The notes beneath the pieces were generated by a model. The model made no database searches and had not been told where the DNA came from. It saw only the letters and a list, made by a program, of their open reading frames with translations. The position numbers and the translations under genes were made by a program. A stretch of DNA of 9,921 nt. It comes from Bacillota bacterium (lineage in GTDB: Bacteria > Bacillota > Clostridia > Lachnospirales > Bianqueaceae). Numbering within the stretch: the first letter of the stretch is position 1; every line of letters begins with the position of its first letter. Location: positions 1 through 9,921 of the forward strand of contig JAFVHC010000055.1 in NCBI GenBank assembly GCA_017474705.1, written 5' to 3'. This document shows, in pieces, positions 1-5,302 of this stretch.

Positions 1-72
1 AAAGACTCGAATTTCGGATGGGTGAGCGGCTCCCCGCAGATTGCAGCTGTCTGTCAACATGATGTTCGCCAT
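1..72 (-). pseudogene. radical SAM protein N-terminal remnant, partial at window edge
   Basis: Read on the minus strand from an ATG at 72-70, the first 12 codons give MANIMLTDSCNL. This matches the opening strand of a radical SAM family whose usual continuation is a cysteine-rich CPYCFA segment (recalled from the family). Here that continuation is absent. One base out of frame, the same strand reads ICGEPLTHPKFES, which matches the GGEP/CGEP-x-x-HP motif normally found some 40-60 residues further on. The two motifs are in the right order but abutting and in different frames, so the CxxxCxxC iron-sulfur motif between them appears deleted. No convincing Shine-Dalgarno precedes the ATG. I infer a decayed or internally deleted gene. 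Only 72 bases are visible, so a chance match or assembly error cannot be excluded. Confidence 0.45.
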
Positions 73-113
73 AGTATCTTATTCTCGCTTTCCGCAGCTG
101 TGGTTGAAATCAC

Positions 114-142
114 TTGTTTTTTATGGGAAATTCAATTATAAT
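114..142 (+). promoter_or_regulatory. promoter of the cysteine synthase-like gene
   Basis: TTGTTT at 114-119 and a perfect TATAAT at 137-142 are separated by 17 bases. Transcription would begin near 149, giving a leader of about 25 bases that carries AAGGAG at 161-166, 7 bases before the ATG at 174. That leader is too short for a T-box or S-box riboswitch. No CymR-like palindrome was recognised. Confidence 0.7.
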
Positions 143-173
143 AAAACTCTATCTGCAATAAAGGAGTTTTGTC

Positions 174-1103
174 ATGATCTATCAAAACATACTGGAAGCC
201 GTCGGCCATACGCCGATGATCCGGTTGAATCATATGACGGGACCGGAGGATGCACGCATCCTGGTCAAATATGAAGGCTTGAACATCGGCGGTTCCATCA
301 AGACCCGTACCGCCCTGAAAATGATCGAAGAAGCGGAAAAACGGGGGGATCTTAAGCCGGATTCCATCATCGTGGAGCCGACAAGCGGCAATCAGGGCAT
401 CGGCCTTGCGCTCGTCGGTGCGGTCAAAGGCTATAAAGTGATCATCATCATGCCGGATTCCGTCAGCCATGAGCGGCGCCTGCTGGTGAGCCAGTACGGG
501 GCAGAAGTCCGTTTAGTGCACGATGACAACAACATTGGTGAATGCATCCAAAACTGCATCAAGCTGGCAAAGCAGATGCAGGCGGAGGATCCAAAGGTCT
601 ACGTCCCGGATCAGTTCAGCAATCCGGACAATCTGAAAGCGCATCTGGAAGCCACCGGTCTGGAGATCCTGGAACAGGTGGACGGTCCGATCGATGCGTT
701 CTGTTCCGGTATCGGCACCGGCGGTACGATCAGTGGCATCGGCCGGGTCCTGAAAGAGAAAAATCCACATATCCAGATCTGCGCCGTGGAGCCCGAAAAT
801 GCTGCCATCCTTTCCGGCGGCAGTATAGGCACACATCTTCAGATGGGCATCGGCGACGGTCTGATCCCGGATATCCTGGACCAGCACATCTATGATATGA
901 TCTTCATCGTCACAGATGAAGAGGCGATGGAAACCACCAAGAAACTTGCTAAAAAGGAAGGCATCCTCTGTGGCATTTCCAGTGGCACCAACGTGTGCGC
1001 GGCCATCAAACTGGCCCGCCTGCTGGGCAAGGGAAAGACGGTGGTCACCGTGCTGCCGGATACCGGCGAGCGTTATTTCAGCACGCCGCTGTTTGAAGCC
1101 TGA
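174..1103 (+). CDS. cysK: cysteine synthase (O-acetylserine sulfhydrylase family, PLP-dependent)
   Basis: A 309-residue fold-type II PLP enzyme, expected to be cytoplasmic. It likely makes cysteine from O-acetylserine and sulfide. K43 lies in NIGGSIKTR and is the predicted Schiff-base lysine. TSGNQG (70-75) is the substrate-carboxylate loop. GTGGT (181-185) is the PLP phosphate loop. SSGT (269-272) includes the serine that contacts the pyridine nitrogen. The protein ends with the family's LPDTGERYFSTPLF. Length is normal for CysK. The start is fixed by AAGGAG at 161-166, 7 bases upstream. Departures from the usual consensus are NIGGSIKTR in place of NPxxSxKDR and TSGNQG in place of TSGNTG, so a related beta-substitution activity is possible. 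The stop lies 3 bases from the stop of the convergent downstream gene, with no terminator visible between them. Family assignment is firm; the exact substrate is inferred. Confidence 0.88.
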   Translation: MIYQNILEAVGHTPMIRLNHMTGPEDARILVKYEGLNIGGSIKTRTALKMIEEAEKRGDLKPDSIIVEPTSGNQGIGLALVGAVKGYKVIIIMPDSVSHERRLLVSQYGAEVRLVHDDNNIGECIQNCIKLAKQMQAEDPKVYVPDQFSNPDNLKAHLEATGLEILEQVDGPIDAFCSGIGTGGTISGIGRVLKEKNPHIQICAVEPENAAILSGGSIGTHLQMGIGDGLIPDILDQHIYDMIFIVTDEEAMETTKKLAKKEGILCGISSGTNVCAAIKLARLLGKGKTVVTVLPDTGERYFSTPLFEA

Positions 1104-1106
1104 CCA

Positions 1107-1733
1107 TCAATAATGTGCCAATCGCTGCACGGCCGCGTGGTGTTCCCCGCTGATCCAGTCGCAGTCGTTGGTGATCCAATGCATGATCTCGAACATACGG
1201 GTCTCCCAGGCAACGGTGGAGGCCCGTTCTTCTTTTGTCTGCGGATGTTCCATGGTCACATCGATCTCATCATAACCGAAGATATATCCGCCGGAGGACC
1301 AGATGGTGAAGTTGCTGTCCGGACCGGGATCGGGAGCACCGCCGCGTGCGGCAAGACTTTCCTCCGCCAGCACGTCATGACGATGTTTGTATTCTTTCTC
1401 GGCGCCGGGCACCAGCTGCGTCATGAAGACCCGATGACGGATCAGGTGCTTGTCTTCCCGTACGATGCCGACGTCAGAATACATCAGGCGCATGGGATGC
1501 GGCAGGACTTCCAGAAGACCGTCGAAAGGCGTCAAAAGCGTGGAGACATCCGGACGGGTTTCATTTCCTTCCGCATAGGCGAAGACCAGATCATCCGCCT
1601 GCCAAAGGGAGAAGTTGTGCAAAGCATTGGTTTCAAGAAAGTCACGGATCGCGGGCCAGACCCGGCCTAAAGTCATTCGGAATACTTCGCCCTGATCCGG
1701 CAGGACCCTGGCGGCCAAAGTATATCGGGTCAT
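1107..1733 (-). CDS. tandem L-rhamnose mutarotase-like (RhaM/DUF718) protein
   Basis: A 208-residue protein that appears to contain two copies of the small alpha/beta-barrel domain of L-rhamnose mutarotase, which interconverts sugar anomers. Domain 1 (about 1-95) has RVWPAI at 24-29 and HNFSLW at 39-44. Domain 2 (about 98-208) has EYKHRH at 114-119, SNFTIW at 140-145 and tryptophans at 176, 186 and 193. In RhaM the catalytic histidine sits in an EYxxRHxxxWPE motif. Domain 2 keeps this histidine (H119) but lacks the WPE, while domain 1 keeps WP and lacks the histidine. The chosen ATG at 1733-1731 is preceded by AAAGGAC (minus strand, 1747-1741) with 7 bases of spacing; the longer start at 1784 has no such site. 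There is no signal peptide. The fold call rests on motif memory and the substrate is unknown. Confidence 0.55.
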   Translation of the reverse strand: MTRYTLAARVLPDQGEVFRMTLGRVWPAIRDFLETNALHNFSLWQADDLVFAYAEGNETRPDVSTLLTPFDGLLEVLPHPMRLMYSDVGIVREDKHLIRHRVFMTQLVPGAEKEYKHRHDVLAEESLAARGGAPDPGPDSNFTIWSSGGYIFGYDEIDVTMEHPQTKEERASTVAWETRMFEIMHWITNDCDWISGEHHAAVQRLAHY

Positions 1734-1765
1734 GAGAAAAGTCCTTTCTTTCATGGTTTGTGAAC

Positions 1766-1794
1766 AGTATAGCCGAATCATCACAGAAATGCAA
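1766..1794 (-). promoter_or_regulatory. promoter of the mutarotase-like gene
   Basis: On the minus strand, TTGCAT (1794-1789) and TATACT (1771-1766) are exactly 17 bases apart. The expected start of transcription is near 1759, about 26 bases before the ATG at 1733. The -10 is one mismatch from consensus; the -35 matches only in TTG. Confidence 0.62.
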
Positions 1795-1861
1795 AAAAGT
1801 ATTCCGATTTAAAGCATAAAATATGGTGATTCTGTGGATAGCATCGAAAGAGAGCCCGCGG

Positions 1862-1867
1862 TATAAT
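1862..1867 (+). promoter_or_regulatory. -10 element of the pyridoxamine kinase promoter
   Basis: A perfect TATAAT lies 34 bases before the start codon at 1902. No recognisable -35 (best is TAGCAT at 1839-1844) and no extended -10 TGn are present. The promoter may be weak or activator-dependent. The ribosome binding site AAGGAG is at 1886-1891. Confidence 0.5.
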
Positions 1868-1901
1868 GTAGCAGAATCTTGAGAAAAGGAGTTTAAGCAG
1901 T

Positions 1902-2795
1902 ATGAAAAAGATTCTTACGATCCAGGACATCTCCTGCTTCGGAAAATGCTCGATCACGATCGCATTGCCGGTGATCTCCGCCATGGGCGTGGAGACAGTC
2001 ATTTTACCGACAGCGGTTTTGTCCACCCATACCATGTTCAAAAACTTCACAGTGAAGGATCTGACGGATCAGTTGATGCCGATCGTCGAACACTGGAAGA
2101 GCGAGGGCATCACCTTCGATGCCATCTATACCGGCTATCTTGGCTCCGCAGAGGAGATCGAGATCGTGAAGCAGATCTTCCGTATGTTCAAGACGGATGA
2201 CACCATGATCTTTATCGATCCCGTCATGGCGGACAATGGCAAGATGTACCCGGCTTTCGATGAGGCCTATGCCGCGCTGAACGCTGGGCTTTGCGGGGAA
2301 GCGGACATCATCGTGCCGAACATCACTGAGGCCTGCTTCATGACCGGTACGGAATATAAAGAAGTCTATGATGAAGCCTATGTGCTGGGTCTGCTGCGCA
2401 AGCTTGCGAAGCTCGGCGCGAAGACCGTAGTGCTGACGGGTGTCTCTCTTTCCGAAGGCAAGACCGGTGTGTATGGTCTGGAGACAGAGACCGGCCGTAC
2501 GTTCTGCTATCAGAACGATCGGGTCGATGCGTCCTACCATGGCACGGGAGACCTGTTCTCCAGCGTGGCCGTGGGAGCTGTCGTGCAGGGCCGTCCGTTG
2601 GAAGAAGCACTGGCCATCGCTGCGGATTACACCGCCGAGACCATCAGGGTCACGCTGAAGAATCCTGAGAAGCCTTGGTACGGTGTGGATTTTGAAGCCA
2701 CCCTGCCGGACCTTCTGCGCAGACTTGGAAAATATAATACAGGTATTGCACGGAAACATCGATTGACACCTTTCCGGGAAAACGATATACTATGA
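1902..2795 (+). CDS. pdxY: pyridoxamine/pyridoxal kinase (PdxY-like, ribokinase superfamily)
   Basis: A 297-residue cytoplasmic kinase that phosphorylates vitamin B6 vitamers (pyridoxal, pyridoxamine, pyridoxine) for PLP salvage. The N-terminus IQDISCFGKCS (7-17) is the substrate-binding strand of clostridial pyridoxamine kinases. GYLGSAEE (78-85) matches the GYLGSAEQ of E. coli PdxY. DPVMADNGKMY (106-116) and VPNITEA (138-144) are further family motifs. HGTGDLFSS (213-221) is the anion hole with catalytic D217. AAGGAG at 1886-1891, 10 bases upstream, fixes the start. The last 22 or so residues (from about 276) run past the usual family end, and the DNA encoding the final 11 codons doubles as the promoter of the GH2 genes. 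No terminator follows, so some read-through into the GH2 pair is plausible. The symbol is given by family resemblance; vitamer preference cannot be read. Confidence 0.85.
   Translation: MKKILTIQDISCFGKCSITIALPVISAMGVETVILPTAVLSTHTMFKNFTVKDLTDQLMPIVEHWKSEGITFDAIYTGYLGSAEEIEIVKQIFRMFKTDDTMIFIDPVMADNGKMYPAFDEAYAALNAGLCGEADIIVPNITEACFMTGTEYKEVYDEAYVLGLLRKLAKLGAKTVVLTGVSLSEGKTGVYGLETETGRTFCYQNDRVDASYHGTGDLFSSVAVGAVVQGRPLEEALAIAADYTAETIRVTLKNPEKPWYGVDFEATLPDLLRRLGKYNTGIARKHRLTPFRENDIL
2763..2791 (+). promoter_or_regulatory. strong promoter of the GH2 gene pair, inside the kinase 3' end
   Basis: Perfect TTGACA at 2763-2768, a 17-base spacer, then TATACT at 2786-2791 (one mismatch from TATAAT). The entire promoter lies upstream of the kinase stop codon at 2793-2795. 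Transcription should start near 2798, about 36 bases before the GH2 start at 2834. It is the closest match to consensus in the window. Confidence 0.82.
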
Positions 2796-2819
2796 TTAAC
2801 ATGTAAATCGTTTTTTCGG
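2774..2819. promoter_or_regulatory. inverted repeat over the GH2 promoter, candidate operator
   Basis: CCGGGAAAACGAT (2774-2786) faces ATCGTTTTTTCGG (2807-2819). As an inverted repeat the arms match at 11 of 13 positions, including a perfect 8-bp core AAAACGAT/ATCGTTTT, with a 20-base gap. The left arm fills the -35/-10 spacer and reaches the -10. The right arm lies in the leader, just upstream of AAGGAG (2821-2826). The left arm is upstream of the predicted transcription start, so this cannot be an mRNA hairpin made from that promoter. A repressor site is the simpler reading. The regulator is unknown. Confidence 0.5.
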
Positions 2820-2833
2820 AAAGGAGTTTTTTT

Positions 2834-5247
2834 ATGCAGAAGTATAACTTGAATTTAGGCTGGCAGTTCCGTGACAACAACCAGATGTTCGCGTTCCCCG
2901 GTGCTCCCGGCATGGAAAATCAGAACATCGACCTGCCGCATGATTTCATCTATACCAAGCCACGCAGTGCTGAAGCGGCCGGTGGTTCTCCGAATGGTTA
3001 TTCGGTGAAGGCCGCGGCGTGTATGAGAAGGATCTGGAGATCCCGGAAGAATGTATCGGCAAGAGGATCATCCTGGATATCGACGGTGCATACATGAACG
3101 CGGAGATCACGCTGAACAAAGAGCTCCTGGACATGCACCCCTATGGATATACGCCATATCTAGTGGACCTGACCAACCATGTCAAGGCCGGCAAGAACAA
3201 ACTGATGATCACGACCCAGAGCCGTCAGCCATCGACGCGCTGGTATTCCGGCGGCGGCTTGTACCGCAGCGTCAGCCTGTGGGTCGGCGAGCCGGTAGGC
3301 GTCGAGCCGTGGGACGTGTTCGTCACTACGCCTGAAGTCTCCAAGGAGCGGGCCATCATCAAGGCGGAAGTCTCCATTTCTACACTGCACAGCGTGCGCA
3401 GCAGCGCGATCGTAAAGGCCGAGATCATCGCGCCTTGCGGCACCAGCGTCGCCTGCGGCGAGATCCTCAGCCACGTAGAACCCGGTCAGAAGATCAAGTC
3501 CGCCATCTGGATGGAAGTGAAAGAACCGGCATTGTGGAATACGGTGACACCGAACCTCTATACTTTGAAGACCACGGTCGTCGTTCCCGGACAGGACGAT
3601 GAAACCGTCGAGACCGTCTTTGGTATCCGCAAGTTCGAGGTGGACAGTGAGAACGGCCTGCGCCTGAACGGCGAGCCTATCAAGCTCAAGGGCGGCTGCA
3701 TCCATCATGATGCCGCGTTCCTGGGTTCTGCCGCCTGGCCGAGAGCGGAAGAGCGCAAGATCCAGATCCTGAAAAGTGCCGGTTATAACGCAGTGCGCAT
3801 CAGCCACTATCCGCCTTCATTGGAAATGCTTAAAGCCTGCGATCGTGAAGGTATCATCCTTTTGGACGAAGCTTTTGACTGCTGGCGCATCGGTAAAGTC
3901 GCGATGGACTACCACCTGTATTTCGAGGAGTGGTGGGAGCGCGACATCGAGTACATGGTCAAGCGCGACCGCAACCATCCCTGCGTCTTCACATATTCCA
4001 TCGGCAACGAGATCGGCGAGCGCGATGGTTCCGGCAATGGTTACTATTGGGCCCACAAGCTGGCGGACAAGATCCGCTCCCTGGACAACACCCATTTCAT
4101 CACTTCCGCCATCTGCGGCATTTTCGACGCGGATGCGTTCGAGAAGGCTTTGGAAGACGCTGGAGATATCGAAAAGGTCAACATCCAGAACCTGGAGCAG
4201 GATATGAAGAAGCGCGACAACTGGGGCACCAAGACGGCAGATTATGCGTCCGCCCTGGACATCGTGGGCTACAACTATCTGTTCCAGCGCTATGGATCCG
4301 ATAAAGAGAAGTTCCCGGGCCGCGTGATCATGGGCACGGAGACCCATCCGTTCAATACCTATGATTACTGGGAAGCCACGATGAAGAACAGCCATGTCAT
4401 CGGCGATTTCATCTGGACCGCGTACGACAACCTGGGCGAGGCTGGTGTCGGCCGTGTCGTCTGGGATTCCACCGGTGAGGACCATGGTTTCATGGGCCAG
4501 TATCCGTGGCGCAGCTGCTTCCAGGGCGACATGGACCTGTGCGGTTATCGTACCGGCCAGTCCTACTATCGTGAGATCATGTGGGAGGCCTTCGACGGCC
4601 ATAGTGACAAAATGGCCTTGTACACGACGCATCCTTGCCATAACGGCGACACCTTCTGGGGCACCGGCTGGCACTGGAGAGACGTGGAAGATACCTGGAC
4701 CTTCGATGACGAGTGGCTGGGCAAGCCGGTCAAGGTGGATGCCTACGCGGACGCGGACGAGGTCGAGTTCTTCCTGAACGGCGTATCTTGTGGCAAGGCC
4801 CCGGTGGAGAAGCTGGAAGCGTCTCTGGAGATCCCGTACGAAAAAGGTACCGTGGAAGCGGTGGCCTATCGTGAAGGTAAAGAAATCGCACGCTGTTGCC
4901 TGAAGACGACGGGCAAAGCGGCGAACGTCACTGCCTGCGCAGACCGTCCGACCATCAAGGCAGACCGTCAGGACCTGTCCTATGTGGCGCTGACCATCGT
5001 GGATGCAGAGGGTGCGCGTGTACCGTACGAGACTTCCGTGATCAACATCGAAGTAACTGGAGCAGGCCGTCTGGCGGGCATCGGTTCCGGCAACCCCTGC
5101 ACGGAAGAAAACTATGGCACGCCGTACTGCAAAGCCTATGAAGGCCGAGCGATGGCGGCGGTCGTAGCGGACGAGCCGGGCGAGATCACGGTCAAAGTAT
5201 GGGTCGACGGCGTCGGCTGCACCGAGATCAAAGTCGTTGCGGAATAA
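2834..5247 (+). pseudogene. GH2 family beta-galactosidase-like gene, copy 1, frameshifted
   Basis: Strong AAGGAG (2821-2826) and the ATG at 2834 open a frame that matches the intact downstream paralogue to residue 56 (NGY). It then shifts, ending at a stop at 3095-3097. The matching sequence resumes one frame over and continues to 5247. The paralogue has TATTTCGGT where this copy has TATTCGGT (2999-3006), so one T is missing at about 3001. With that T restored the product would be 804 residues, aligning with copy 2 without gaps. Both catalytic glutamates survive: E393 in GNEIGE (acid/base) and E503 in GTETHP (nucleophile). A GTG at 3019, preceded by GAAGG at 3007-3011, could start a 742-residue product lacking part of the N-terminal sugar-binding domain, but this looks fortuitous. 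The rest of the frame is undamaged, so the mutation is recent or a sequencing error. Confidence 0.85.
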
Positions 5248-5254
5248 GTATATT

Positions 5255-5288
5255 ACAACGGGCTTCCTGTGCGGGGGCCCGTTGTTTT
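5255..5288 (+). terminator. hairpin between the two GH2 genes, weak terminator or attenuator
   Basis: A perfect 9-bp stem, ACAACGGGC (5255-5263) with GCCCGTTGT (5277-5285), encloses a 13-base loop and is followed by only four T residues (5285-5288). The next gene's ribosome binding site AAAGGAG (5289-5295) begins immediately. It may partly terminate the upstream transcript, set the ratio of the two genes, or protect an mRNA end. The short T run argues against complete termination, and no separate promoter for copy 2 is evident. Confidence 0.55.
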
Positions 5289-5302
5289 AAAGGAGAAGTA
5301 TC

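Noticed and set aside
1113..1670. Plus-strand open frame opposite the mutarotase-like gene
   Set aside because: It has no ribosome binding site. The minus-strand frame has a proper promoter, Shine-Dalgarno and family motifs.
2990..3010. Programmed -1 ribosomal frameshifting in GH2 copy 1
   Set aside because: There is no X-XXY-YYZ slippery heptamer, and no obvious downstream pseudoknot or internal Shine-Dalgarno stimulator. The paralogue encodes the same protein without a shift.
3019..5247. An intact 742-residue GH2 gene starting at GTG 3019
   Set aside because: Its missing N-terminus is encoded just upstream in another frame behind a strong ribosome binding site, and the intact paralogue shows the single missing base. 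It is better treated as one frameshifted gene.
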